Shown: positions 1-9,451, counted from the stretch's first letter. The stretch: 64,000 nucleotides of DNA from an uncultured Pseudacidovorax sp. (GCF_913773995.1 NZ_CAJYES010000090.1:31498-95497); one strand, 5' to 3'. Numbers and translations are program-made. Notes: generated by a model from the sequence alone, not told the origin.

Positions 1-1028
1 TGCTCGACCTGCTGAACCAGCGCGCCCATGTGGCAGAACTGGTGGGCGAGGTGAAGAAGCGCGAAGGCACGCCCTACTTCCGGCCTGACCGTGTCGCGCA
101 GGTCATCGAGAAGGTCAAGCGCAACAACCCCGGGCCGCTCAAGGGCGCCCATGTCGAAGCCATTTGGCGCGAGATCATGTCCGCCTGCCTGGCGCTGGAG
201 TCCCCGCAACGGGTGGCCGTGCTGGGTCCGGAGGGCACCTTCTGCGAACAGGCCGCCATCGAGTATTTCGGCGGCGCGGCCGACCTGGTGTACTGCGCCA
301 CCTTCGACGAGGTCTTTCATGCGACGGCCGCCGGCAGCGCGCAATACGGCGTGGTCGGTGTCGAAAACTCCACCGAAGGCGCCGTCGCCCGTTCGCTCGA
401 CCTGTTCCTGCATTCGCCCGCCCATGTGGTCGGCGAGGTCAGCCTACTGGTGCGTCACAACCTGCTGTGCAGCCGCAACTCGCTGGACGACATCGAAGTC
501 GTGATGGCCCACCCGCAGGCGCTGGCGCAATGCCACGGCTGGCTGTCCAAGCACCTGCCGACGGCCGAGCGGCGCGCCGTCTCCAGCAATGCCGAGGGCG
601 CCCGCCTGGCGGCCACCAACCCGGCCTGGGCCGGAATCGCCGGCGAGCGTGCGGCCACGCAGTTCGGCCTCCATATCGTCGCCCACGCCATCCAGGACGA
701 TCCGTACAACCGCACGCGCTTCGCCGTCATCTGCCTGCCGCACACGCTCGCCATGCCACCGGCCTCGGGGCGCGACATGACCAGCCTCGTCGTCTCGGTG
801 CCCAATAAGCCCGGTGCCGTGCACGACCTGCTCGTGCCGCTGAAGGAGCATAAGGTCTCGATGACGCGCTTCGAGTCGCGCCCCGCCCGCACCGGCCAGT
901 GGGAGTACTACTTCTACATCGACCTGGACGGCCATCCCAGCCAGCCGAACGTCGCCGCGGCCCTGGCCGAACTGCGCGGCCTGTGCGCGTTCTTCAAGAT
1001 CATCGGCGCCTATCCGGTCAAGGCCTGA
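1..1028 (+). CDS. pheA: Bifunctional chorismate mutase / prephenate dehydratase, 5'-truncated by window edge
   Basis: P-protein of phenylalanine synthesis: chorismate to prephenate to phenylpyruvate, in the cytosol. The reading frame is open from base 3, so the start lies outside the window. The first residues (LDLLNQRAHVAELVGEVKK) are the tail of the first chorismate mutase helix, so only a few dozen residues are missing. The prephenate dehydratase domain follows (VAVLGPEGTFCEQAA, and the substrate-binding VGVENSTEGAV). A C-terminal ACT domain carries the ESRP motif that binds phenylalanine for feedback inhibition. It is followed 10 bp later by tyrA, in the usual betaproteobacterial aromatic operon order. 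The internal GTG at 30 is not the true start. Confidence 0.95.
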   Translation, partial: LDLLNQRAHVAELVGEVKKREGTPYFRPDRVAQVIEKVKRNNPGPLKGAHVEAIWREIMSACLALESPQRVAVLGPEGTFCEQAAIEYFGGAADLVYCATFDEVFHATAAGSAQYGVVGVENSTEGAVARSLDLFLHSPAHVVGEVSLLVRHNLLCSRNSLDDIEVVMAHPQALAQCHGWLSKHLPTAERRAVSSNAEGARLAATNPAWAGIAGERAATQFGLHIVAHAIQDDPYNRTRFAVICLPHTLAMPPASGRDMTSLVVSVPNKPGAVHDLLVPLKEHKVSMTRFESRPARTGQWEYYFYIDLDGHPSQPNVAAALAELRGLCAFFKIIGAYPVKA

Positions 1029-1038
1029 GGCTGCGGGC

Positions 1039-1908
1039 ATGTTCCAGCAACTCGGCCTGATCGGCTGTGGCCTCATCGGCGGCTCCTTTGCGCTGGCACT
1101 GCGCCAGGCGGGGCTGGTGCGTCGGGTCATCGGCTACAGCAAGTCCCCCTCCACCACCGAGCGCGCACGCCAACTGGGCGTGATCGACACCGAGGCGCCT
1201 TCCGCCCTCCAGGCTGTCGCGGGCGCCGACCTCGTGGTGCTGGCGGTGCCGGTGGCCGCGACCGAGTCCACGCTGAGCGCTATCCGCCACGGCCTGGGCG
1301 AGCAGACGCTCCTGATGGACGTGGGCTCGACCAAGGGCGACGTGGTGCAGGCCGGCCTTCGTGCGCTTCAGCACCAGGCGGGCAACTTTGTGCCGGCCCA
1401 TCCCATCGCCGGCAAGGAAGTCGCGGGCATCGAGCACGCCGAGGGCTCGCTGTTCGTGGGCCGGCACGTCATCCTTACGCCCACCGAGCGCTCGCGCGCC
1501 GAGCAGGTGCAGCGCGCCATCGAGGTCTGGAGTCGCATCGGCGCCCGCGTCCTGACGATGGACGCCGCCACCCATGACGCCGCCCTGGCCGCTGTGAGTC
1601 ATCTGCCCCACCTGCTGGCCTTCGCCTTCATGCAGTCCGTCGCGCAGCAGCCCGACGGCGCGCGCTGGCTCGAACTGGCGGGGCCTGGCTTTCGCGACTT
1701 CTCGCGCATCGCTGCTGGCGATCCGACCGTCTGGCGCGACATCCTGCTGGCCAACCGGGAGGAAGTCCTGCGTCAGTCGCGGGCCTTCCGTGAAGCGCTC
1801 GTGAGTTTCGAGGCGCAGATTGCCGCGGGCGACGCGACCGGCCTCGGCGACGCCATCGGACGGGCCAGCCGTGCCCGCGCCGCCCTGAAGCCCGCCTTCT
1901 CCCATTGA
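1039..1908 (+). CDS. tyrA: Prephenate dehydrogenase (TyrA)
   Basis: NAD(P)-dependent oxidative decarboxylation of prephenate to 4-hydroxyphenylpyruvate (or of arogenate to tyrosine; the sequence does not settle which). The 289-residue protein opens with a Rossmann nucleotide-binding motif, GLIGCGLIGGS, and continues with the helical dimerisation domain (HPIAGKEVAGIEHA, containing the conserved substrate-site His). It is a stand-alone dehydrogenase with no fused chorismate mutase or ACT domain. It starts 10 bp after the pheA stop and precedes aroA-cmk, so it is probably part of the same operon. Confidence 0.94.
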   Translation: MFQQLGLIGCGLIGGSFALALRQAGLVRRVIGYSKSPSTTERARQLGVIDTEAPSALQAVAGADLVVLAVPVAATESTLSAIRHGLGEQTLLMDVGSTKGDVVQAGLRALQHQAGNFVPAHPIAGKEVAGIEHAEGSLFVGRHVILTPTERSRAEQVQRAIEVWSRIGARVLTMDAATHDAALAAVSHLPHLLAFAFMQSVAQQPDGARWLELAGPGFRDFSRIAAGDPTVWRDILLANREEVLRQSRAFREALVSFEAQIAAGDATGLGDAIGRASRARAALKPAFSH

Positions 1909-1986
1909 GCGCCCACGCGCGCGTCGGCCGATGGTGATCTTTTCCGCCCCCATATTCCAGCGCTGAGTCTCCGATCTAGCGGCCCA

Positions 1987-2005
1987 TCTTTCTTTTCCTT
2001 CTTCC
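1987..2005 (+). promoter_or_regulatory. All-pyrimidine tract in place of a Shine-Dalgarno at aroA-cmk
   Basis: The 19 bases immediately before the aroA-cmk ATG are all C or T, and no purine-rich ribosome-binding site is visible. The start itself is well supported, because the protein aligns with EPSP synthases from its first residues. Pyrimidine-rich leaders are known to be able to load ribosomes through ribosomal protein S1. S1 is the product of rpsA, the next gene. A direct link is inference. Confidence 0.5.
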
Positions 2006-4015
2006 ATGTACGCCACCGAGTTCCTCGACCTTCCCGCGCTGTCCGGCGCTGGCGGCGCCGTGCGGCTGCCCGGCTCCAAGAGCATCTCCAACCGCGTGCT
2101 CCTTCTGGCGGCGCTGGCCACCGGCACGACCGAGATCCACGACCTGCTGGATTCGGACGACACCCGCGTGATGCTGGAGGCGTTGACCCAGTTGGGCTGC
2201 ACTCTCACGCGTGACGGTACGGTGCTGCGCATCGAGGGCCTGGGCGGGAAGGTGAAGCAGCAGCAGGCCGACCTGTTCCTGGGCAACGCCGGCACGGCGA
2301 TGCGGCCACTGACGGCGGCGTTGGCGCTGCTGGGTGGCGACTTCCAACTGCGCGGCGTGCCGCGCATGCACGAGCGGCCGATCGGCGATCTGGTCGACGC
2401 CCTGGTGCAGCTGGGCTGCCCCATCGACTACCTGGGCAACCCCGGCTATCCGCCGCTGCGCATCCGCCCGGCCCAGGTCTCGGCCCTGCAGCTCGATGCA
2501 CCGATCCGCGTGCGGGGCGACGTGTCGAGCCAGTTCCTCACCGCGCTGCTGCTGGCCCTGCCGCTGGCCGCCGGCAGCCGCGATGTGGTGATCGAGGTGG
2601 TGGGCGAGCTGATCTCCAAGCCCTACATCGAGATCACGCTCAACCTGCTCGCACGCTTCGGCATCCAGGTGCAGCGCGAGGACTGGCGCCGCTTCACCAT
2701 CCCGCAGGGCAGCCGCTACCGCACGCCCGGGCGCATCCATGTCGAGGCGGATGCATCCTCGGCCAGCTACTTCATCGGCCTGGGCGCACTCGCCGCACCG
2801 CTGCCGGGGCGCAACGGCATCCGCATCGAAGGCGTGGGCGCCGACTCGATCCAGGGCGACATCCGTTTCATCGACGCCGCCCGCCAGATGGGCGCGCAGG
2901 TGGACAGCGGCCCCAACTGGCTGGAGGTGCGCCGCGGCGCCTGGCCGCTCAAGGCCATCGACCTGGACTGCAACGCGATTCCGGACGCCGCCATGACGCT
3001 GGCCGTGATGGCGCTCTATGCCGACGGACCCTGCCGGCTGCGCAACATCGCCAGCTGGCGCGTGAAAGAGACCGACCGTATCGACGCCATGGAGGCGGAG
3101 CTGCGCAAGCTGGGCGCCACCGTCGAATCGGGGCCGGACTTCATCGTCGTGCATCCGCTGCCCGCGGGCGGCTGGAAGCCGGCCGCCATCCACACCTACG
3201 ACGACCACCGCGTCGCCATGTGCTTCTCTCTGGCGGCCTTCAACCCGGACCGCCGGCCGGTGCGCATCCTCGATCCGAAATGCGTGGCCAAGACCTTCCC
3301 CGACTATTTCGAGACGCTGTTCTCGGTGGTCGCGGCGGACGAGGTGCCGGTGCTCTGCGTCGACGGCCCCACCGCCTCGGGCAAGGGCACGCTGGCGGCC
3401 GAGCTGGCGCTGCGGCTGGGCTACCACTACCTGGACTCAGGCACGCTGTACCGCGTGGCCGGTCTCGCGACCCGCCGGGCCGGCCTGGAGCCGGAGCCGG
3501 CACACGAGGCGGCCATCGCCGCCATCGCCCGCGCGCTGCCGCTGCGCTTCGACGCCGGCCGTGTGCTGCTCGCCGACGAGGACGTGACGGACGGCATCCG
3601 CACCGAGGCGGCGGGCATGGATGCCTCGCGCGTGTCGGCCCTGCCCGCCGTCCGCACGGCGCTCACCGAACTCCAGCACAGCTTCCGCAGGCTGCCCGGC
3701 CTGGTGGCGGACGGCCGTGACATGGGCACGGTGATCTTTCCCGACGCACCACTCAAGGTCTACCTCACGGCCAGTGCCGAGCACCGGGCCGAGCGGCGGC
3801 ATAAGCAGTTGATTTCCAAAGGAATTCCCGCTATACTCGCCGACCTTCGCGCGGACCTGGAAGCACGCGACGCCCGCGATTCGAACCGCAGCGTCGCCCC
3901 GCTCAAACCCGCGCAGGACGCCCGCCTCCTGGACAACTCCTTTCTCAGCATCGATCAGTCGGTCGAGCAGGTATTGGACTGGTGGCGGCAGGTGCAGCCC
4001 TTCGACAGGCATTAA
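2006..4015 (+). CDS. aroA-cmk: Fused EPSP synthase / cytidylate kinase
   Basis: A 669-residue fusion. Residues ~1-440 are 3-phosphoshikimate 1-carboxyvinyltransferase (shikimate step 6), with the [10 protein letters not shown] substrate motif and the class I (glyphosate-sensitive type) GNAGTAMRP loop. From ~448 to the end is CMP/dCMP kinase, with P-loop [12 protein letters not shown], a YLDSGTLYR substrate region and [13 protein letters not shown]. Elsewhere these are two adjacent genes. Here the frame runs straight through with no stop, an arrangement known in Comamonadaceae. The start ATG is preceded by a pyrimidine tract instead of an SD. A sigma-70-like promoter for rpsA lies within the kinase coding region. 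Confidence 0.95.
   Translation: MYATEFLDLPALSGAGGAVRLPGSKSISNRVLLLAALATGTTEIHDLLDSDDTRVMLEALTQLGCTLTRDGTVLRIEGLGGKVKQQQADLFLGNAGTAMRPLTAALALLGGDFQLRGVPRMHERPIGDLVDALVQLGCPIDYLGNPGYPPLRIRPAQVSALQLDAPIRVRGDVSSQFLTALLLALPLAAGSRDVVIEVVGELISKPYIEITLNLLARFGIQVQREDWRRFTIPQGSRYRTPGRIHVEADASSASYFIGLGALAAPLPGRNGIRIEGVGADSIQGDIRFIDAARQMGAQVDSGPNWLEVRRGAWPLKAIDLDCNAIPDAAMTLAVMALYADGPCRLRNIASWRVKETDRIDAMEAELRKLGATVESGPDFIVVHPLPAGGWKPAAIHTYDDHRVAMCFSLAAFNPDRRPVRILDPKCVAKTFPDYFETLFSVVAADEVPVLCVDGPTASGKGTLAAELALRLGYHYLDSGTLYRVAGLATRRAGLEPEPAHEAAIAAIARALPLRFDAGRVLLADEDVTDGIRTEAAGMDASRVSALPAVRTALTELQHSFRRLPGLVADGRDMGTVIFPDAPLKVYLTASAEHRAERRHKQLISKGIPAILADLRADLEARDARDSNRSVAPLKPAQDARLLDNSFLSIDQSVEQVLDWWRQVQPFDRH
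3809..3837 (+). promoter_or_regulatory. Sigma-70 promoter inside cmk, probably for rpsA
   Basis: TTGATT at 3809-3814 and TATACT at 3832-3837 with 17-bp spacing, a near-consensus pair. It sits in an AT-rich pocket of an otherwise GC-rich coding sequence, about 390 bp upstream of the rpsA ATG. The predicted transcript starts near 3844, giving a long leader that covers the end of cmk plus 209 intergenic bases. In E. coli, rpsA promoters are likewise found within or near cmk; their use here is inferred. Confidence 0.6.
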
Positions 4016-4224
4016 CGCCATCGTCGGGCTCGGCGCCCCGGCCCTGCCGGGTGCGCCTATCGCTCCAGCCAGGCTCCCCTCGCGCGTCAGCGCACCGGCC
4101 TGCTGGTTGTTCAACCTCACCCCCCCGGGCTTCACGGCCCAAACCACCGGTTCCAGTCATAGAAACAGCCGCACGCAATGTTGCATGGGCGGCTGGAAAC
4201 CTGGAGAGACCGGAAGGAAATTCA

Positions 4225-5910
4225 ATGTCCGAATCTTTTGCCGCCCTCTTTGAAGAGTCCCTGAAGCGTTCCGAAATGCGCGCGGGCGAAGTGATCACCG
4301 CCGAGGTGGTCCGCGTCGAGCACAACCACGTCGTGGTCAATGCCGGCCTGAAGTCCGAAGCCTACGTGCCGATCGACGAATTCAAGAACGACAAGGGCGA
4401 ACTCGAAGTCCAGGCCGGCGACTTCGTCTCCGTGGCCATCGGCTCCGTCGAGAACGGCTACGGCGACACCATCCTCTCGCGCGACACGGCCAAGCGTCTG
4501 GCTTCGTGGCTGGCGCTCGAGAAGGCCCTGGAATCCGGTGAATTCGTCACCGGCACGACCAGCGGCAAGGTCAAGGGCGGCCTCACGGTGCTGGTCAACG
4601 GCATCCGCGCCTTCCTGCCGGGCTCGCTGATCGACACCCGTCCGATCAAGGACCTGACTCCCTTCGAAAACAAGACGATGGAGTTCAAGGTCATCAAGCT
4701 CGACCGCAAGCGCAACAACGTCGTGCTGTCGCGCCGTGCCGTGGTCGAGGCCTCGATGGGCGAAGAGCGCGCCAAGCTGATGGAGACGCTGAAGGAAGGC
4801 GCCATCGTCCGCGGCGTGGTCAAGAACATCACCGAATACGGTGCCTTCGTCGACCTCGGCGGCATCGACGGCCTGCTGCACATCACCGACATGGCCTGGC
4901 GCCGTGTCCGCCACCCGAGCGAAGTCGTTCAGGCCGGCCAGGAAATCACCGCCAAGATCCTCAAGTTCGACACCGAGAAGAACCGCGTCTCGCTGGGCCT
5001 CAAGCAGATGGGCGACGACCCGTGGCTGGGCGTGTCGCGCCGCTACCCGCAAGGCACGCGCCTGTTCGGCAAGGTCACGAACATCGCCGACTACGGCGCG
5101 TTTGTCGAACTCGAGCCGGGCATCGAAGGCCTGGTGCACGTGTCCGAGATGGACTGGACCAACAAGAACGTGGCCCCCAACAAGATCGTCTCCATGGGCG
5201 ACGAAGTGGAAGTCATGGTCCTGGAAATCGACGAGGACAAGCGCCGCATCAGCCTGGGCATGAAGCAGTGCAAGGCCAACCCGTGGCAAGAGTTCGCGCA
5301 AAACACCAAGCGCGGCGACCGCGTCAAGGGCCCGATCAAGTCGATCACCGACTTCGGCGTGTTCGTGGGCCTGGCTGCCGGCATCGACGGCCTGGTGCAC
5401 CTGTCCGACCTGTCGTGGAACGAAGCCGGCGAGACCGCCGTTCGCAACTACAAGAAGGGCCAGGAAGTCGAAGCCATCGTGCTGGCCGTCGATGTGGACC
5501 GCGAGCGCATCAGCCTGGGCATCAAGCAGCTGGACGGCGACCCGTTCACCACCTTCTCGTCCGTCAATGACAAGGGCCAGATCGTGACCGGCAAGGTCAA
5601 GACCGTGGACGCCCGTGGCGCCGAGATCGACCTGGGCGGCGACGTCGTCGGCTACCTGCGCGCTTCGGAAATCTCCCGCGACCGCGTGGAAGATGCCCGC
5701 AACGTGCTCAAGGAAGGCGACGAAGTCACGGCCGTGGTCACCAACGTGGACCGCAAGAACCGCAGCATCCAGCTGTCGATCCGCCAGAAGGACATGGTCG
5801 ACCAGCAGGAAGCCATGGCCAGCCTGAACCAGCAGTCGGCCCGCGAGAACGCCGGCACCACCAGCCTGGGCGCCCTGCTGCGCGCCAAGCTGGACGGCAG
5901 CGACAAGTAA
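4225..5910 (+). CDS. rpsA: 30S ribosomal protein S1
   Basis: 561 residues, the usual length for six-domain S1. It helps unfold mRNA and load it on the 30S subunit. The last four S1 repeats are typical RNA-binding OB folds (for example [60 protein letters not shown]). The first two, degenerate repeats mediate ribosome docking. The start at 4225 is chosen because [13 protein letters not shown] matches the S1 N-terminus and is preceded by a good GGAAGGA ribosome-binding site. The frame is open upstream to 3982 but that part is not S1. Transcription probably comes both from the aromatic operon and from the promoter in cmk. Confidence 0.97.
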   Translation: MSESFAALFEESLKRSEMRAGEVITAEVVRVEHNHVVVNAGLKSEAYVPIDEFKNDKGELEVQAGDFVSVAIGSVENGYGDTILSRDTAKRLASWLALEKALESGEFVTGTTSGKVKGGLTVLVNGIRAFLPGSLIDTRPIKDLTPFENKTMEFKVIKLDRKRNNVVLSRRAVVEASMGEERAKLMETLKEGAIVRGVVKNITEYGAFVDLGGIDGLLHITDMAWRRVRHPSEVVQAGQEITAKILKFDTEKNRVSLGLKQMGDDPWLGVSRRYPQGTRLFGKVTNIADYGAFVELEPGIEGLVHVSEMDWTNKNVAPNKIVSMGDEVEVMVLEIDEDKRRISLGMKQCKANPWQEFAQNTKRGDRVKGPIKSITDFGVFVGLAAGIDGLVHLSDLSWNEAGETAVRNYKKGQEVEAIVLAVDVDRERISLGIKQLDGDPFTTFSSVNDKGQIVTGKVKTVDARGAEIDLGGDVVGYLRASEISRDRVEDARNVLKEGDEVTAVVTNVDRKNRSIQLSIRQKDMVDQQEAMASLNQQSARENAGTTSLGALLRAKLDGSDK

Positions 5911-5928
5911 TCGACCCGGATCGCGGCA

Positions 5929-5956
5929 CGCCGAGGGTGGGCAATCACCCTCGGCG
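5929..5956 (+). other. Strong hairpin between rpsA and ihfB
   Basis: A perfect 11-bp stem (5929-5939 with 5946-5956) and a 6-base loop. No U-tract follows, so it is not a canonical intrinsic terminator. It ends 14 bases before the ihfB ATG and covers the place where a ribosome-binding site should be. It may act as a processing or 3'-stabilising element for rpsA mRNA, or limit ihfB translation. Confidence 0.55.
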
Positions 5957-5970
5957 GTCGTGTGCCAGCA

Positions 5971-6261
5971 ATGACACGTTCCGATCTGGTCGAAGAACTC
6001 GCCGCCCGCTTTGCGCAGCTAACGCACCGCGACGCCGAACAGGCCGTCAAGACCATTCTTGACGCCATGAGCGACGCGCTGGTGCGTGGGCATCGCATCG
6101 AGATCCGCGGCTTCGGCAGCTTTTCGGTGAGCCGCAGGCCGCCGCGCCTGGGCCGCAATCCGCGCTCGGGCGAAAGCGTGCAGATCCCCGAAAAACGCGT
6201 GCCGCACTTCAAGCCGGGCAAGGCCCTGCGCGAAGCCGTGGACCGTTCGAGCGAGGCATGA
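5971..6261 (+). CDS. ihfB: Integration host factor beta subunit
   Basis: 96-residue HU/IHF-family DNA-bending protein that pairs with IhfA. The beta-arm signature [24 protein letters not shown] contains the intercalating-proline region of IHF. I take the ATG at 5971 ([12 protein letters not shown]), the classical IhfB N-terminus, rather than the GTG at 5962, which adds three residues. A location just after rpsA is conserved in proteobacteria. A hairpin (5929-5956) directly precedes it. Confidence 0.95.
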   Translation: MTRSDLVEELAARFAQLTHRDAEQAVKTILDAMSDALVRGHRIEIRGFGSFSVSRRPPRLGRNPRSGESVQIPEKRVPHFKPGKALREAVDRSSEA

Positions 6262-6430
6262 GTCAGGCCCCGGCCATTCGTCCATCTTCTGGCCGGATGC
6301 CCCTGGGGCCTCCTACTTAGAATCGTCCCGCCACCGGGACCTGCATGACAAGACAACGCCTTCACGCTGCGCGCTCCGCGTGGTCGCTGCGCCCTTCGGG
6401 GACTGCGGCGCACATCGGAGCGGCACGGCG

Positions 6431-6748
6431 ATGAAATACCTCCTGTGGCTGCTCAAGGCAGCCATTTTTTTTACCCTGTTCGCCTTCGCGCTGAACAACC
6501 AGCACGAGGCCACCGTGCACTTCTTCTTCGGCACCTCCTGGCGCGGGCCGCTGGTGCTCGTGGTGCTCGCGGCCTTCGCTGCGGGCCTGGTGGTCGGTGC
6601 GCTCGGCATGCTGCCCGGCTGGTGGCGCCATCGCTCGGCAGCCGCTGCGTTGCGCCAGCCGACGGCCCCCTCGGAAGATGTGGCAGATGCGCCGCTGACC
6701 CCGCCCCCCGTGGCGGAACCTTCCCACGCCCGACGCCATGGACTTTGA
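6431..6748 (+). CDS. lapA: LapA-family inner-membrane protein (DUF1049)
   Basis: 105 residues with two transmembrane segments (about 5-22 and 38-62) and a short proline-rich cytoplasmic tail. Family members (YciS/LapA) work with LapB in assembling and regulating lipopolysaccharide synthesis. The ATG at 6431 gives the normal N-terminus MKYLLWLLKAAIFF. It overlaps lapB by 11 bp, indicating translational coupling. Confidence 0.87.
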   Translation: MKYLLWLLKAAIFFTLFAFALNNQHEATVHFFFGTSWRGPLVLVVLAAFAAGLVVGALGMLPGWWRHRSAAAALRQPTAPSEDVADAPLTPPPVAEPSHARRHGL

Positions 6749-7892
6749 CCTGAGCTGGCTGCTGCTGGGCCTGCCGCTGGCCTTCGTGCTGGGCTGGCTG
6801 GCCTCGCGCCTGGACCTGCGCCAACTGCGCTTCGAAAACCGGCAGGCGCCCAAGGCCTACTTCCGCGGCCTGAACTTCCTGCTCAACGAGCAGCAGGACC
6901 AGGCCATCGACGCCTTCATCGAGGCTGTCCAGAACGACCCGGACACCCAGGAACTGCACTTTGCCCTCGGCAACCTGTTCCGCCGCCGCGGCGAGTACCA
7001 GCGCGCCGTGCGCGTGCACGAGCACCTGCTGTCGCGAGCAGATCTCAACCGCGCCGACCGCGACCGCGCCCAGCATGCGCTGGCGCAGGACTTCCTGAGC
7101 GCCGGCCTGCTCGATCGCGCCGAGACCGCATTGCAGAAGCTGGAAGGCACACGCTACGAAAACGAGGCGCGGCTGGCACTGCTCGCCATCTACGAACGAT
7201 CACGCGAATGGGCGCAGGCCGAGGCCGTGGCCACCAAGCTCGACGCCTCCGACCAGGCCAGCTATGCCGCGCGCCGTGCGCACCATCTGTGCGAGCAGGC
7301 GGCGGAGCAGAGCGCCCGCGGCGATGCGGACGCGGCATTGCGCCTGCTGCAGCAGGCGGCGCAGCTCGCACCCGAGGCGCCCCGACCGGCCATCGACACC
7401 GCGGCGCTTCAACTGCGTCAGGGCCGGGCCATGGAAGCCTGGATCACGCTGTCGGAACTCAGCCGCACGGCGCCGCTGGCCCTGCCGCTCTATGCGGCAG
7501 CACTGCAGCAGGCGGCACAGGCGGCGGGCAAGCAGGCGGCGGCGGCCGACCTGCTGCGCGCGCGCTACGAGGCGGAGCCTTCCATCGATGTGCTCGAGGC
7601 CCTCATGGCGCTGGAGCCGACGGGCGGCGAAGCGCCGCGCGACCGCTATCTGGACCACCTCGCCCGCCAGCCGGGCTCGCTGCTCGCAGCCTCACGTTGG
7701 CTGGCAGGCGAAACCCTGCGCGACGATGCGCGCACGCACCCGCCCGTGCAACGCGCGCTGGACCAAGTGGCCCGCCCGCAGATGCGCTACCGCTGCGCTG
7801 CCTGCGGCTTCGAGGCGCACCAATACTTCTGGCATTGCCCGGGCTGCCAGGCCTGGGACAGCTATCCGCCGCGCCGAGTCGAGGAACTGTGA
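6738..7892 (+). CDS. lapB: LapB, TPR-rubredoxin adaptor of LPS assembly
   Basis: 384 residues: an N-terminal membrane anchor (LSWLLLGLPLAFVLGWLAS), then tetratricopeptide repeats through most of the chain, then a C-terminal rubredoxin-like metal site built from two cysteine pairs (CAAC and CPGC). In E. coli, LapB (YciM) recruits FtsH to degrade LpxC and so balances LPS against phospholipid. The length and domain order match the family. It is coupled to lapA by overlap and ends the rpsA-ihfB-lapAB block. Confidence 0.92.
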   Translation: MDFDLSWLLLGLPLAFVLGWLASRLDLRQLRFENRQAPKAYFRGLNFLLNEQQDQAIDAFIEAVQNDPDTQELHFALGNLFRRRGEYQRAVRVHEHLLSRADLNRADRDRAQHALAQDFLSAGLLDRAETALQKLEGTRYENEARLALLAIYERSREWAQAEAVATKLDASDQASYAARRAHHLCEQAAEQSARGDADAALRLLQQAAQLAPEAPRPAIDTAALQLRQGRAMEAWITLSELSRTAPLALPLYAAALQQAAQAAGKQAAAADLLRARYEAEPSIDVLEALMALEPTGGEAPRDRYLDHLARQPGSLLAASRWLAGETLRDDARTHPPVQRALDQVARPQMRYRCAACGFEAHQYFWHCPGCQAWDSYPPRRVEEL

Positions 7893-8006
7893 CGCGCTTC
7901 ACGCGCGCCGGAACTGGATGGATTGACAGCCTCCGGCCGCCTGAATTCTGATGGCTGTGCTGCGCGCAATGCGCGGCATATTCCAATCACATTCAGGAGG
8001 AAATTC

Positions 8007-8321
8007 ATGATGATCAAGAAGCTCGCCGCCGCATTGGTGCTGGGCCTGTCGGCACTGGGCGCCTTCGCCGCCGTCGACGTCAACAAGGGCAGCGCCGCTG
8101 AACTCGACGCGCTGCCGGGCGTCGGTCCGGCGATGTCGCAGCGCATCGTCGATGCGCGCAAGCAAGGCGAGTTCAAGGACTGGCCGGACCTCATGGCCCG
8201 CGTGAAGGGCATCAAGGCCAAGTCCGCCGCCAAGCTGTCGGCGGCTGGCATGACGGTGGGCGGCAAGCCCTTCGATGGTGCCAATGCCCCCGCCAAGGAA
8301 GCCGCCGGCAAGAAGAAATAA
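8007..8321 (+). CDS. ComEA-like exported helix-hairpin-helix protein
   Basis: 104 residues: a signal peptide (about 1-22, ending GAFA-A) followed by a helix-hairpin-helix DNA-binding module (VNKGSAAELDALPGVGPAMSQRIV) and a Lys/Ala-rich tail. Related ComEA proteins bind incoming double-stranded DNA in the periplasm during natural transformation. No other competence gene is nearby. The start at 8007 has a strong AGGAGG site; an adjacent ATG at 8010 is equally possible. It is followed by an intrinsic terminator, so it is probably a single-gene unit. Confidence 0.85.
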   Translation: MMIKKLAAALVLGLSALGAFAAVDVNKGSAAELDALPGVGPAMSQRIVDARKQGEFKDWPDLMARVKGIKAKSAAKLSAAGMTVGGKPFDGANAPAKEAAGKKK

Positions 8322-8341
8322 AGCCGACGCCAGCAAGCCAG

Positions 8342-8367
8342 GGCCGCCTTCCGGCGGCCTTGTCGTT
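8342..8367 (+). terminator. Intrinsic terminator after comEA-like gene
   Basis: 7-bp GC stem (8342-8348 with 8353-8359) with a TTCC loop, followed by a T-rich tail (TTGTCGTTT). Confidence 0.75.
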
Positions 8368-8467
8368 TCCGCGGCCGCAGACGGCCAGACAAACCCCCAG
8401 CCGATGGCCTGATATTTGCACGTATCCTGGATTTCCAGATCTTCAACAACAGTCGGAGCGTTCATTC

Positions 8468-9436
8468 ATGAAGTTCAAGTCCAGCCTTGCACTGGCCACA
8501 GTGGTTCTCGCGACCGCCGCGTCCGCCCAGGTCAAGTGGGATCTGCCCACGGCCTATCCGCCGAGCAACTTCCACACGGAGAACCTGGCCAAGTTCGCGG
8601 GCGAGGTGGACCAGGCCACCGGCGGCAAGCTCAAGATCACCGTGCACTCCAACGCCTCGCTGTTCAAGGCGCCCGAGATCAAGCGCGCGGTGCAGGGCGG
8701 CCAGGCGCAGATGGGCGAGATCCTGCTGGTGAACTTCCAGAACGAATGGCAGGTCTTCGGCGTGGATGGCATCCCCTTCCTGGCCGACAGCTACGACGCC
8801 GCCTGGAAGCTGTACCAGGCGCAGAAGCCGGTGCTCTCCAAGAAGCTCGCGGAACAGGGCATCGTGCTGCTCTACACCGTGCCCTGGCCGCCGCAGGGCA
8901 TCTTCATCAACAAGCCCATCGCCTCGGCCGCCGATCTCAAGGGCGTGAAGTGGCGCGCCTACAGCCCGGCCACCGCGCGCATCGCGGAGCTGGTGGGCGC
9001 CCAGCCGGTGACGGTGCAGCAGGCCGAGCTGTCGCAGGCCATGGCCACGGGCGTGGTGGAGTCGTACATGTCCTCAGGCTCCACGGGCTACGACACCAAG
9101 ACCTACGAGTACATCAAGAACTTCTACGACACGCAGGCCTGGCTGCCCAAGAACGCGGTATTGGTGAACAAGAAGGCCTTCGATGCGCTGGACAAGCCGA
9201 GCCAGGACGCAGTACTCAAGGCCGGCGCCGACGCGGAGAAACGCGGCTGGGAGGTCTCCAAGGCCAAGACGCAGGAATACCTCGACCTGCTCAAGAAGAA
9301 CGGCATGGCCATCCACGTACCCTCCGCCCAGCTCAAGGCCGACATGAAGAAGGTCGGCGACACGATGATCAAGGAGTGGTCGGAAAAAGCCGGGGCGGAC
9401 GGCCAGGCCGTCCTCGACGCCTACCGCAAGATGTGA
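8468..9436 (+). CDS. dctP: TRAP transporter periplasmic solute-binding protein (DctP family)
   Basis: 322 residues with a cleavable signal peptide (about 1-20, ATAASA-Q) and the DctP fold, including the conserved WRAYSPATARIAELVGAQPV region near the ligand-binding Arg. It captures an organic acid or similar solute and delivers it to the DctQM permease encoded directly downstream. The ligand cannot be read from the sequence. The start at 8468 is preceded by GGAGCG and opens the signal peptide. Confidence 0.92.
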   Translation: MKFKSSLALATVVLATAASAQVKWDLPTAYPPSNFHTENLAKFAGEVDQATGGKLKITVHSNASLFKAPEIKRAVQGGQAQMGEILLVNFQNEWQVFGVDGIPFLADSYDAAWKLYQAQKPVLSKKLAEQGIVLLYTVPWPPQGIFINKPIASAADLKGVKWRAYSPATARIAELVGAQPVTVQQAELSQAMATGVVESYMSSGSTGYDTKTYEYIKNFYDTQAWLPKNAVLVNKKAFDALDKPSQDAVLKAGADAEKRGWEVSKAKTQEYLDLLKKNGMAIHVPSAQLKADMKKVGDTMIKEWSEKAGADGQAVLDAYRKM

Positions 9437-9451
9437 AGCCTGGCGCCGGCG

